From Poecilobothrus nobilitatus (taxonomy: Eukaryota > Arthropoda > Insecta > Diptera > Dolichopodidae), in contig OX352772.1 in the NCBI GenBank assembly GCA_947095535.1, forward strand, positions 190,556,198 through 190,620,197: DNA of 64,000 bases. The letters are read 5' to 3'. The notes under the pieces are model-generated. The model searched no databases. It had not been told where the DNA came from and saw only the letters and a list, made by a program, of their open reading frames with translations. Position numbers and translations under genes: made by a program. Positions 31,471 to 42,029 of the stretch are shown piece after piece (positions within the stretch are counted from its first letter, which is position 1; each line of letters starts with the position of its first letter).

Positions 31471-33995
31471 ATGATTGGTGCGGTGATTGTAAGTGAAACA
31501 TGGCTATTAAGTAGTGAAGAAAAATTTGCCAACATAACAAACTATGTTGGATATCATTCATTTCTGAAAAGTAAGAATCGCGGTGGCGGTTATATATTTA
31601 TACACAAATCATTTGAAGTTCACTTAATATTAGAAAACTCAGACCATTTTAATAACTATCTAATTGTGGAAATCCAAAAATTCAATCATAGTAGGAAACT
31701 TTAATTTAAATATTTTAGATCTTAATAATAACCATGTGCAGAATTATATCAACTATTTGAATGTTAATAACTATATAATTTTAAACAAAATCCACACTGA
31801 TATGCCTACAAGAAAAACAGATAATTAATTATACAGATTTCATACACAGTTGGAATAATGTAATAAACAACAATCGTGTAACTGTTATTAAAAAACATAA
31901 AAACAAATTTCTTAAGCCTTTTTTGGCACAAGACCTACGAAACCTATCTTTCGAAAAAGAAAGACTTTTTAAACTAATGAAGTGGGATATAATACCCATA
32001 TAAAAAGCCAATTTAAATTGGTTAGAAATAGTTTTGAAAATAAAAAAAAAAGCACTAAAATGAAATATATTGTAGAAAAATACAATGTACATATTCGCAA
32101 TCCTAAACAACTATGGAAAATTATTAATTATTCTTTATACAATAGACCATTTTTTGAAAAAGAGTAGTATAGAAAAAATTACTATAAGGGAGTTAAGGTG
32201 ACAGATCAATTAAGGATTACCAATTGCCTAAATGAAGATTTTATTCCCGTTGCAAATTAATTTAATTTACCTCTCCAAATTTCTCTCATCAAGATGAATT
32301 ATATTTAGATTTCCTCTTCAATGAAGTTGAATTTGATTTTAAAAATGTCGATGATTCTCTTGTTAAAGAGTCTATCAAAACAATAAAAACAAATGTAGCT
32401 AGTGGTTTCGATTATATGTCGAGCAAAGATTTATACAATATGACTGATGAAAAAATGTCTTTCATAGCAGCAATTTTCAATACTACAATTAAAAACTCAA
32501 ATGTCCCAAACGAACTAAAAATAACTAAAGTAGTGCCAATTTTCAAAACAGGAAACAGGACCGATTTAAATAATTATCGTCCGATATCAATACTTCTAAT
32601 ACTTTCAAACCCATTTGAAAGAATCCTCTTCAACTAATTATGGGATCATCTAGACAAGCACGATCTAATAATAAAAACCAATTCGGTTTTCACTTCAATA
32701 ATTTCAATTGATTTACATAAAGCTTTTGATTCAATAGATCATGAAATTCTCTTAATAAAACTTAATCATATTTCTTTGTCAAACAAAAGTATTAAATTAA
32801 TTAACAGTCATTTATCGAATCTAGAACAATTTGTACAAATTAACAACGTCAGAATTAGTATAAAATAAGTAAAAGTAACAGTAAGTTGATGCAACCAACT
32901 TATTTATACCCTACATTATTAGGTATTTAATATACCTAAGCTAAAAAAATAAATGCTTTTACAACCTTTGTACAAAATTTAAAATTTCTATCTTTATTAA
33001 ATTCGAAAATATGTTTGTTCGGTTTTGGGAGTTGTATGCGAGGTACCCGAACAACCTCTCCAATTCATCTCAAGTCTTAGGCAAATCAGGGATTCAGAAA
33101 ACAGCACCCTTGTATCAAATTTGAAGTTTTTATCTTTATTAATTTCGAAGATATGCTTTTTCGGTTTTGGAAGTTGTGTGGGAGGTAAAGTAAAGATAGA
33201 AACTTCAAATTTTGTACGAGGGTGTGTTTCCTTAATCCTTGATATCCCTAAAATTTGAGAGGAATTGGAGTGGTTGTTCGGGTATCTCCCACACAACTCT
33301 CAAGACCGAACAAGCATATCTTCGAAATTAATAAATATAAAAACTTGAAATTTGATATAAGAGTATTCTATCCTTTTCTGATAATGTCTCTAAAATTAGT
33401 GATGAATTGGGGAATGAATTTTTTAGGTGTAGGGTATAAATAAGTCGGTTACATCGACTTACTGTTACATTTACTTGTTATTATTTATGTTAATGATATT
33501 TTTAAACTGACGCTAAAAGAAACCCTTATCTTGTATGCAGACGATGCATTATTAAGCTGCAGTGAGCAATCCATATCAGACTTATTATCCACAATGAACA
33601 CAGATTTAAAACTACTAAATAACTATTTTTCCGAAAACTATTTAAAATTAAATTTAACCAAAACAAAATATATGTTACTTAAAACTAAAGACAATTTTAG
33701 AGTAACGGTTGATATAGCAACAACATCGAAAAGGTAAAAATAATTAAATGCCTAGGACTGTATATAGATAAAAATTTAAAATGGGAAGAACACATAAATT
33801 ATTTAAAAAAGAAAACAATACCAATAATTGAAGCTTTATACAGACAACGACAATACTACAACGACTACGAATAGTATCATAATATATCATTGTATTGATT
33901 GTTAAAATAAACTACCGCAGCAAATAAAAAATATTGAATATATACCCAACTTTAAAAACGCAATAAAAAAACATCAGTCAGTGCTTAATCAAAAA
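31471..33995 (+). pseudogene. LINE-A2 ORF2, endonuclease and RT, interrupted
   Basis: The endonuclease starts with IGAVIVSETWLLSS and KNRGGGYIFIH. It continues in another frame with IIVGNFNLNILDLNNNHV, in which the catalytic Asp is Asn. RT blocks are GFDYMSSKDLYN, NNYRPISILLIL (32570) and ISIDLHKAFDSIDHEILLIK (32705-32762). After the HINE-1 dimer come IIYVNDIFK and ILYADDALLSC (33529-33560, catalytic box intact), then CLGLYIDKNLKWEEHINYLK. The GVPQG block expected just before the catalytic box is missing, so the dimer insertion was accompanied by a small loss. It is inactive. Confidence 0.75.
32867..33477. mobile_element. HINE-1 copy C: inverted dimer with two outward 3' ends
   Basis: Both ends are HINE-1 3' termini: left 32867-32915 on the minus strand, right about 33432-33477 on the plus strand. 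Each has the 7-bp hairpin and the ATACCC.../...GGGTAT arm. Core repeat units run in minus orientation to about 33185 and in plus orientation from about 33190. The left hairpin has TAAGTTG/CAACTTA where the right one has TAAGTCG/CGACTTA, a compensated base-pair change. Neither 5' end is present. Confidence 0.8.
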
Positions 33996-34224
33996 AAAAA
34001 ATAAACTTACAAAATTAAAGAATAGAAAAAAAATTTAAAAATTTTTGTTTATTTTCTTTCTATTTTTTTTTAATATTAAGTATTTTCTTTTTTTTACAAT
34101 AACAAAACAAAATCTATTATATAAAAGCCGTAAACGTTTGCAACAATTTTTTTCATAGCAAAAACGAATACTGCGCATAACAGAAAAAACGAATAAAAAA
34201 ATTAAAAATTTATAGAGTTGTGTA

Positions 34225-34350
34225 CGTAATCGCGAAAAAAAATTCGGAAAATCAAATTCCCCAAACACAAAATTCCGAAATTACGAAATCCCAAAAAATT
34301 AAAATCCCGGAAATAAAAATCCCGAAAATCAAAATTCAGAAATTTCATTT
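34225..34350. repeat. Degenerate short tandem repeat (AAATCCCGAAAAT-like)
   Basis: Eight or so copies of a roughly 12- to 14-bp motif around AAATCCCGAAA / AAATTCCGAAA in a row. No known element; probably a small satellite patch. Confidence 0.6.
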
Positions 34351-34985
34351 TAATTTCCTGATTTTGAATCCAACTCTAAAGTAAATACTGAAGGAATTAA
34401 CTGAAATTGTCAAACTGAACACACGTGTAAAATTTCTGTGCATAATTATAAAAAAAGATATAAAATAAAAAAAAAATTTTTTTTTTTCGAAATTCTATTT
34501 AAAATTTATAAAACACTAGTTAATAATTAACAAAATATTAAAGTAAAGTTTAAAAAACAAGAGAAATCTATAGCCTTTAATTTATGAGTTACACAAAAAT
34601 ATAAAAACAAAGTTTTTATTTTTACTGACGCTTAATACTCTATTGGCGCTAAAAAATAAAAATTTGAAAAATAAAAAAAAAATGTATATGTATTAAAATT
34701 AAATTAAAAAAAAAAAAAATGTATCTACGTATAATCGTATAATGAATAAAACATATATTAGTTGTTCTGAAATTATAATACTATATATGAAAAAAAATCG
34801 CGGTGATATAAAGGAAAGAAAGAGAAAAAAAAAATATAAAAAATAAAGATATATAATAAAAAACAAAAAATTTTCAAAAGATTAAAAACCTTAGGAACAG
34901 TTGTGTATGAAATACATAAATGATTTAACAAAAAAAATAGTGATGTCATTAAAAGTGATAGTGATGAACATATTATAGTGATGTC
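34351..34985. other. AT-rich spacer
   Basis: Long A/T runs, several poly-A tracts; the 103-codon minus frame at 34773-35084 is rich in Phe, Leu, Ile and Ser with no motif and overlaps LINE-A3 ORF1, so it is treated as chance. Confidence 0.5.
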
Positions 34986-34998
34986 ACAATAAATAATA

Positions 34999-35540
34999 AA
35001 CATGGAAAATAAATCAAATCTTCTTGAGCGCAAATTAAACACTTTAGAAGCAAATATGGGTGAAGTTAATAAAAACAATAACAAAAATAATATAATAATA
35101 GCAGGATTTCAAAACTTGAAAATCCTTCTGAAGCGTTTTTGAAAATGGCAAGTAAAATTAATGAGAACATAGATGTTAAGAAGAAATACAACAAAATAAC
35201 ACAGAAAAAAATTCGAAAAATAACTTATGTTTAGTAAAGCTTATTTCTGAGATTGCTAAAAAAGAAGTAATAGCGAAAAAACGAAAAAATAAGCTATTCA
35301 CAACTGAAATAGACAACATCCAGGAAATAAAGAAATTTTTGTTCTGAACCACTTATAACCTTGCAGTCAAAATTATATTACGAAGCGAAGAGGATTAAAT
35401 TATCTCACAATTTTCAATTCCTGTGGATCAAAGACAACATTATTAATATGCGGAAAACTAATTCAAGTAAATTTTATAGAATTGTGACCGTTAACGATAT
35501 TAACTACATTAAAAAAGTTTTTAATATTACTAGTTAATTC
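34999..35540 (+). pseudogene. LINE-A3 ORF1
   Basis: The frame from ATGGAAAATAAATC (35002) gives a leucine-zipper-like start (MENKSNLLERKLNTLEANMG) and NNIIIAGFQN, the start of the RRM-like domain. Later frames give IAKKEVIAKKRKNKLFT and, near 35390-35460, KLSHNFQFLWIKDNIINMRK. The last is the C-terminal signature shared with A1. Frames shift near 35115 and 35345. No PHD finger was found. Confidence 0.65.
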
Positions 35541-36119
35541 AACTAACAATTTTATAGAATTAACAATAACAAAAAGCATTTATTATTTACTCGATTTTTT
35601 AATTTTTTATTTATTCAATTTTTCAATTTTACTTGGTATAACTATGTAAACGCTACAATTTTTTTTTATGTTTCTTTTACATTTTATTTTTTATTACTCT
35701 TTCTACTGATAGTAGAGTAAGATTAATTTAATATCTATATGAATAAATATAAAATCTATACTTCTGCAATAATTACTACACTGTATTATATTGTAATATT
35801 AAATATATTAAAATTTTAACCAAATTTTAACAATAATTATTATATTTCATACAAAAACATTTTTAAAGATTTTATTTACTGAATAAGAAATCACATTTAT
35901 TTGCAATATGTACAACTCTAATATTTTCACAATAATAATTCTATTCTAAACAAAAATTATTTCTCTTTTGTATATAATATTAATACAAAAAAAAAAAACA
36001 AATTACTCTAATTATAAACAATAGTTTCAATTTTCTAACAATAATATTTTATATATAAAAAAAAAACAAAAGGAAAATTATTAATTCACAAATTTTTTAA
36101 TTGCTAAATTATTAAATCA
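35541..36119. other. AT-rich spacer between LINE-A3 ORF1 and ORF2
   Basis: No motif seen. The first third of the endonuclease, expected here, is not readable. Confidence 0.5.
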
Positions 36120-36383
36120 AAATGTTTATTTAATCGGAATTTACAAAGCACCAAACGCAAATAATAATGAATTTACCAATAAATTAGATGAAATTCTTGT
36201 CAAATATAAAAATTCATACATGCTAGGTGATTTTAATATAAACTTATTAAACCAGCAGGGTACTGATGTTAAACAATACGCAAATGCTCTGTTAAGTAAT
36301 GGTTACTTCTTATGTAATAAATTATCAATATGTAATACTAAAACTATATTAGATCATATTATAACTGATCTAACCACATGTAA

Positions 36384-37251
36384 TTTTTTTTTTTTTCTTC
36401 CTTGGCATTCCAATGAGGAGTACTATAGGGCATGCACTAAGTCATTTATTATTAATATTTGACTAAGCTTCAGTTTCGTGTATCATCAATTTCACTAAGC
36501 TGTTGATTACTCGGCTGTAGCTCTACGCCATCTATTATCTTATACAAGAATTATGGTTTATTATTATTTTATTATAAAAGTGTGTTATTTTTAATCGCTG
36601 TGTTATTTTCAATCACAATAGAAAAGTGTGTTATTTTCAAAGGTGTGTTAATACATTTTCTGTGTTATAATACGCTTTTCTATTCTTTATATCTCAAAAA
36701 CGGTTGGAGATAGAGAAGAAGTTGTTAGGTACTAATCATAGAGCTTGAAAAGCTGTTTCGAAATGTGCCCTAAAAAGTACCCCGAATACCGGGTGTTTCA
36801 AAAGAAAATTAAGTTTGAACCATATTTTTTTCATTTTAAATCATGTTAAACCTTCAGAACTTTGTAACTGTTGGGTTATGGAATCAATAGGACATAAAAA
36901 TTAAAGCTAACAACCTACTCTATAAAATACATTTGTTTTTATCTCTCTATAGTAAGCCGTTCAAAAGTTGTAGATTTTTTTATGAAAAGTTTCTAAAAAA
37001 TCTTTAACCACTCATATCTCGAAAAGGGTCCAGAATAGTACAATCAATCCCCCTCCTTCAGTACAATTTTTTGTTCGTCTCGGTATGCTCGATCACCCAT
37101 TTCAAGGAAGACCATCGAGTCAGAAACACCCTGTATATTATAAGAAAAATCTATATTATTTTTTATTAATCTATAGATCCAGCCGGGGTTTGAACCCCAG
37201 ACCTTTCGTATGAAAGGCCGGCGTTTTAACAACTACACCATTGGTTGGATC
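36384..37251 (-). mobile_element. SINE-2: tRNA-derived SINE inserted in LINE-A3, containing a MITE
   Basis: AACCACAT is present at both outer edges (36372-36379 and 37252-37259). A run of 13 T on the plus strand (36384-36396) is its poly-A tail. Its head (about 37250-37175, minus strand) is tRNA-like, with TGGTGTAGTTGTT, the hairpin CCTTT...AAAGG and B box GGTTCAAACCCC. The head and the AGGTC..GGGTTC part resemble SINE-1. Without the MITE (36787-37135) it would be about 520 bp. Removing it plus one target copy restores one continuous LINE reading frame. Confidence 0.8.
36787..37135. mobile_element. TA-flanked MITE with GGGTGTTTC terminal inverted repeats
   Basis: The left end CCGGGTGTTTC (36789-36799) and the reverse complement of the right end (CAGGGTGTTTC, 37123-37133) match at 10 of 11 positions. 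TA flanks both ends. The 345-bp interior has no coding capacity. Ends with CAGGGTGTTTC are common in insect MITEs as far as I recall. It is nested in SINE-2, which is nested in LINE-A3. Confidence 0.65.
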
Positions 37252-38525
37252 AACCACATATCATTATTATTTGCTTATCCTTGACACGGTTTTATCAGAT
37301 CACCAATTAATATTTATTAGCATTAACTCGAAACTTTTCTTGGAAAATGATAAATATTATTAGACTATAATTAGGTTGATGTTAGCAATATTTCGAATAG
37401 GTTTGATCAAATTGATAATTTTGATGATTTAGTATCTCAATTAAGTAATGAAATTCAACAAAATACAAAAATCATTCAAATAATATTTAAATTGGATATA
37501 AGAAAAAATGGATGAATGATGATATCCTAAATGCAATTAAAATTAGTTACTCTTTCCATACATATAAAAAAAATACCCGTATGATGAACTTGTATCTACG
37601 CTATTTAAAATTACCAGAAAAAAGTTAAAACATTAATTCATCATGCGAAAAAACGATATTATGTGCAGGAACTATCACGAGATCTTACTGATAGTAAATA
37701 TTTATGGAATGCATGTAAAAAAAGTATGTTTAATAAGACACCATCTCACTCCGGCAATTTTATTAAGGTTCTAAATACTAACAAAAATGAATGTATCTCT
37801 AATGAGAAGGAGATTGTCGAGTATATGAATGAATATTTTGTGAATGTAACTAGGGAATTAGAGATAACAAATGGTCCCATTGACTATGAATATTTAAACC
37901 AATTTTCTAAAAATATCTCCCATAGGTTTGATTTTCCAACATCTGCTGAAGAGGTTAGTTTAGCCATAAGTAAATTAAAATCATCTGCAGCTACTGGATA
38001 TGATATAATTTTAACAAAATTATGCACAAGTGTTGTTAAAAAATATGCTGCAAAATTAATTCCAACACTTGTGAGGTTTATTAATCTTTTATTTCAAACA
38101 TTGAACTTCCCTGCAGCATTAAAAGTCGCTATAGTAACTCCATTAAAACATAAAAATGGACCCAAAACTAATAAATCGAATTATAGACCCATTTCCGTAC
38201 TAAGTGCCTTTTCAAAAATATTCGAAATAATTATTAAAAAACTTTTTTTATTTCTAAAAATAATGTGCTGCATGAAGATCAATACGACATTGAGAAGAAA
38301 ACTAACACCACAGTGGCATGCTTAAACCTAACACATTTTATTTCGAAAAATATAGATCAAAGAAATTATGTTGACTGTGTCTTTTTATATCTTCAAAAAA
38401 CCTTTGATTGCGTTGATCACGATATATTGCTACATAAATTAGTAAAGTTAAATCTCAATATTAAGGAATTACTCTATCTTAAAACCCATCTAACAAATAA
38501 AACAAACAAAAAGTTAGAATAAACA

Positions 38526-39455
38526 AATTTACAACACCTCCAAAGAAATACTAAAAAGAGTAACTCAGGGCTCGATCCTTCGCCAAGATTTATTTAAGAT
38601 TTTCATTAATGATATAACATACATAAAATTAAAGGGAATTGTTCAGTTGTGTTGTGTTCAGTTGTTTCAAAAGAATGAAATTGCACTTAAAGAGTCAATT
38701 GAATCAGATTTATTAATAATTAATGAGTGGCTGACGAAGCATTGCTAAAACTCAACATTAAAAAAACAAAAATACCTAATGCTATTTAATAATAAAGTTT
38801 TTAATAGTCCAATATTCTACTTGAATGGTATTCCACTTGAAATTGTTAAAGTATTTAATTACTTAGATCTTATTTTGGATAATGGTATTAAATGAAATAA
38901 TCATATTGAGCACGTTTCTAATAAGATTAGTCCATACATTTTGATATTGCAAAGACTGAGAAAATTTCTGAATAAAGATATGCTGTACATAATTTGCTGT
39001 GCACATATTCATTCAAAGTTGACATATCTCAACCCAATCTGAAGTGGAACCACACAAGCCAATTTAAACTTAATTAATATACTACATAAAAAGGCAATAA
39101 AAGTAATTTATAATAATGAGATAAGATTCCCAGCTATTTCCTTATATTCTGATAAATTCTTAAGTTTCAACAATATTTTCGTGTATGAGTTGTATATGAT
39201 AGCGTTCAAAATTATTAACAATGAAATAAAACATTGATTTTAATTAAATAGGATACTAGATATACACAGCCACAATACAAGAAACAAGGCAAACTTTTAT
39301 CTAATTTTATTTATACTAATAACCAAAACAAATACTGTCTGTATAAGTGCCTAAAAATGTTTAATGAATTACCAGTTGATTTACAAAATATCAATTATAT
39401 ACATATTTTTAAGAAGAGAATTAAAGATACAATAAATAATGTTACATAAATATGA
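38526..39455 (+). pseudogene. LINE-A3 ORF2, RT C-terminal half, catalytic box lost
   Basis: RVTQGSILRQDLFKIFINDI (about 38563-38620) is a mutated GVPQGSILGPLLF block. Where the Tyr-Ala-Asp-Asp box should follow (near 38650) the sequence has a short GTTCAGTTGT duplication and no Asp-Asp. Thumb and C-terminal blocks follow: KVFNYLDLILDNGIK, NKISPYILILQRLRKFLN and DIHSHNTRNKANFYL (39257-39300), then KCLKMFNELPVDLQNINYIH. Several stops. The lost catalytic residues alone would abolish activity. Confidence 0.75.
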
Positions 39456-39794
39456 TAATGAGATTAAATATGTAAATTCTAATATAAAACAATTGTAATA
39501 TAAAGTATGTAAATTTTAGTTGAAATTATTAATATTATTGAAACACAAGTTTTTGTACTAACAAAACTAAACTAAAAATTTAAAAATTGTTAAAACAAAG
39601 AAAAAGAAAAAAAAAAATCAAGCCAGATGGCTACGGCCACGGCTTTAAAACAAATAAAATAAATAAATAAAGAAACAAAAAATACTGAAGGATGTCTATG
39701 TATACAGGTTTCCATGCAAAAGTATTCAATTTTAACATTTCACATAAAAAAAAATGGTGAATTTAATACGATTTTAGACATATAAAAAAAATTT

Positions 39795-39930
39795 CCGCCT
39801 TAAACTCCGACTACAAATTCCTTTTTTATCTGGAATTACATGCCCTAAATGCATGACCTCTTTATGTAAAATTTTACACTTTTCGAGTGACAATTTTAAG
39901 TTGTATTTATCAAGAGCTTTTATGACGTTT
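39795..39930 (-). pseudogene. Ty3/Gypsy reverse transcriptase thumb fragment
   Basis: The minus strand encodes about 45 residues, DVIKALDKYNLKLSLEKCKI then LHKEVMHLGHVIPDK. This is the segment after the catalytic box in Ty3/Gypsy RT (pattern 'A.LKL...KC.F....V.FLGH.I'). No LTR or other domain is next to it; it is independent of the larger Gypsy element to the right. Confidence 0.7.
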
Positions 39931-39937
39931 ATTAATT

Positions 39938-40308
39938 TTTATTTTATTTTATTTTATTTATTTATAACTTTCTATTTACATGTTTATAAATTTAACTTAC
40001 TATGATCAAGAATTAATGAATGAAGAAAAATCAAGAATTAAAAAATATAAAAAAAACTTACAAACAAACAAACTTTAAAATTCAGTTTAAAATTATATTA
40101 ATTTTCATATAGTACATTATTCAGCATATTATAGTCCAAACCCAGAAGCAATTTTTCGATATTTTTTATGTATAGCCTTACTTTGCTAACATTCAATGGT
40201 AATTTTCTAACATTCAAAAGGCACCGTCCCAACAAGTCAAACCATATTGAAGTTTTGAGTGAAACAGTCCATAGTAAGCGGTTAGCAAGACATTGGTAGA
40301 GCATACAT
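39938..40308 (-). mobile_element. LINE-E, 3' part (left of the Gypsy insertion)
   Basis: The minus-strand frame at 40098-40304 (CLANRLLWTVSLKTSIWFDL, GRCLLNVRKLPLNVSK) is the C-terminal end of a LINE ORF2. It is followed by a 3' region ending in an AAATA-rich tail (39938-39966). It is the continuation of the LINE fragment at 45237-45505, from which it is separated by the Gypsy element. Clade not determined. Confidence 0.65.
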
Positions 40309-40468
40309 TGTAGTGATACTTACCTACAGACTCCATGCATATTATATCACTTTGTATTATAATGACATGATTAATACAGTAATTTGTATGTAAGAGATTA
40401 TCAATGGCATTGTTAATAAAGGCAGTTCATAATAAACTCTTAACAAGTAAAGAACTTGTTTCATTACA
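40309..40468 (+). repeat. Gypsy 5' LTR
   Basis: 160 bp starting TGTAGTGATACTTACC and ending TGTTTCATTACA. It matches the 3' LTR with about ten differences in 155 positions, so the insertion is not fresh. The TACAT target copy precedes it. Confidence 0.9.
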
Positions 40469-40479
40469 TGGCGCAGTCG
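40469..40479 (+). promoter_or_regulatory. Gypsy primer-binding site
   Basis: TGGCGCAGTCG directly follows the 5' LTR. This is the start of the primer-binding site used by 297/17.6-type elements, assigned to tRNA-Ser; the next bases (TTAATT) diverge. Confidence 0.8.
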
Positions 40480-40607
40480 TTAATTATATACACCAAAAAA
40501 AAAATAAATAAAAATATATCTAAATGAAATATTTTAAAAACTTACATAAAAACAAAATAAATGATTATAAGTTTTAAATATCATAATACTCCAACATAAA
40601 TTACTAT

Positions 40608-41640
40608 ATGGGCAGAGCAAATATTTCAATTAGAAATAATAAAAAAAATCACACCAGACCACGCGGACGACCACCTAAAAATTTAAAGTTTATACATATC
40701 AAATCTGGAAGTATAGACTATGTTAAAAAAATCAATGAACTAGAGTTAAATTCAGGCAACATTACCGAAAATTGGCAAACATTTCATAGAAATTTGAATA
40801 TTTTTGCACCTGCACTGGAATTAAAAAAAAAGCCTGACGAGGTACAAGTGGCAATATTTCTCAATGCAGCTGGAGAGGAAGCCACAGAAACCTTTCAAAA
40901 TGTGCTAAAGATTGAGGAGGATGATAAAAACAATTTAGTTAAAGTAATTGATGCATTTGAAAAGTTTTGTAAAGGTAAATCGAACGAAGTATACGAAAGT
41001 TTTGTATTTTACAATCGAAATCAGACAGAAAATGAACCTTTCGACTTAGTTCTAATGGATATAAAAAAGTTATCCAAAAAATGTGAATTCAGTGATGCTG
41101 ATAGAATGGTGGGCGACAGAATAGTCTTGGGAGTTCGTGATAAAAATCTCCAAAAAAAACTACTAGAAACAGATGGACTTACGTTTCAAAAAGCAATTGA
41201 CATGGCAAGCACTGCAGAAGTAACTGTGAAACAATTGACAACTATTCAACATCAAAAAAGTGAATCTAGTGAAGTTGATGCAGTTCAGAATAAGCCTAAT
41301 AGTTTTGAAAAAGTATCAAATAAATTCAATAATAATTTTTAAAAAAAATTTTCGAATAATATTTCTAATTTTATTTTCAATACAAATAATAAAAATTCTA
41401 ATAAATATTCTAATTTTAGGAATAATAATTCCAATTCAGGTTATATCAACAATTGTAAGTTTTGTGCAAAATCACATGAAAGAGAAAATTGCAAAGCTTT
41501 TGGAGAGAGGTGCACTGTTTGTAACGGAAAAAATCATTTTGCTATAGTCTGCAAGAAAAATAATATTAATGAAATCGTAAGTAATAGTACTAATGAATTA
41601 TCCGAAAGTGAAGACAAATTATATTATAGATGATGCTACT
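40608..41640 (+). pseudogene. Gypsy gag with two zinc knuckles
   Basis: Gag forms the virus-like particle and packages the RNA. The frame from 40608 starts MGRANISIRN. It contains a basic N-terminus (ARG-rich TRPRGRPPKNL, AT-hook-like) and the capsid-like text NWQTFHRNLNIFAPALEL. EVQVAIFLNAAGEEA, FVFYNRNQTENEPFD and DRIVLGVRDKNLQKKL follow. A TAA at 41341-41343 interrupts it in frame. The same frame then continues into the knuckles CKFCAKSHERENC and CTVCNGKNHFAIVC (41456-41555). The capsid pattern is that of Mag-like Gypsy elements. Confidence 0.85.
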
Positions 41641-41945
41641 TTAATGTAAAATATTGTTAAAGCCAATTCGTGGTTTGAAAACATTAAAATTTTTAATGAA
41701 TTTATTAAATTTAAATTAGACACCGGTGCATCCGTAAATATCTTACCTTATAAAATTGCTAAAAAAATTCGAAATATGAGTATAAAAAATAGTGAATCCA
41801 AACTTTTTGCCTATAATGAAACTGAAATCAAAACAGTAGGTACTGTCACATTACCATGTACTTTTGGTAATATTCAATGTAATGAAATTTTTATTTCATA
41901 TGATAGAGATCATTTATTTCTACAAATGATAGAGTCCTTCTATTA
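41641..41945 (+). pseudogene. Gypsy protease
   Basis: Aspartic protease that would cut the polyprotein. FIKFKLDTGASVNILPYKIA (41700-41760) carries the active-site Asp-Thr-Gly. ETEIKTVGTVTLPCTFGNI follows, as in retroviral-type proteases. A frameshift near 41920 and a TAG at 41944-41946 end the frame. Confidence 0.8.
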
Positions 41946-42029
41946 GGTTTACAAGCTTGTATGAAATTAAATCTCATTAAAAGAATTGACGAGGTTAATT
42001 TTAGTAGCAAAGATCAGATTATTTAAAAT

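Larger units (their letters stand above)
30570..34030 (+). mobile_element. LINE-A copy 2, decayed, split by a HINE-1 dimer
   Basis: Plus-strand relative of LINE-A1 and A3 with an ORF1 remnant (30700-31260) and ORF2 (31471-33995). The RT is cut at about 32867 by a HINE-1 dimer and resumes at 33478. The end of the RT C-terminal domain (LPQQIKNIEYIPNFKNAIKK, about 33910-33970) is still readable. Some internal segments, including part of the endonuclease and RT, are missing. Confidence 0.7.
36120..38525 (+). pseudogene. LINE-A3 ORF2, endonuclease, linker and RT N-terminus
   Basis: The endonuclease part reads LIGIYKAPNANNNEFTNKLD and SYMLGDFNINLLNQQGTDV (Asp and Asn) up to DHIITDLTT, where SINE-2 enters. 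It resumes at 37260 with DTVLSDHQLIFISI (Ser-Asp-His). The linker and RT (37663-38325) include CISNEKEIVEYMNEYFVNVT, SAATGYDIILTKLC and NYRPISVLSAFSKIFEII. DCVFLYLQKTFDCVDHDILL (38375-38432, first catalytic Asp replaced by the surrounding YLQKTFD form) follows in another frame. The order and text match LINE-A1 throughout. Confidence 0.8.
34986..39672 (+). mobile_element. LINE-A copy 3, near full length, with nested SINE
   Basis: Plus-strand LINE with ORF1 (about 34999-35540), ORF2 (36120-39450) and a 3' end. The 3' end consists of a GC-rich hairpin region (AAGCCAGATGGCTACGGCCA, 39620-39640) followed by an AAATA-type tail (about 39645-39672). A1 has an equivalent GC hairpin before its poly-A. 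ORF2 is interrupted in the endonuclease by SINE-2. The remaining defects are frameshifts and loss of the RT catalytic box. Confidence 0.75.

Noticed and set aside
34773..35084. 103-codon minus-strand frame rich in Phe and Leu
   Set aside because: Overlaps LINE-A3 ORF1 on the other strand and has no motif.
37175..37250. tRNA gene on the minus strand
   Set aside because: Same SINE-type head, joined to a body and poly-A tail and flanked by a target duplication.
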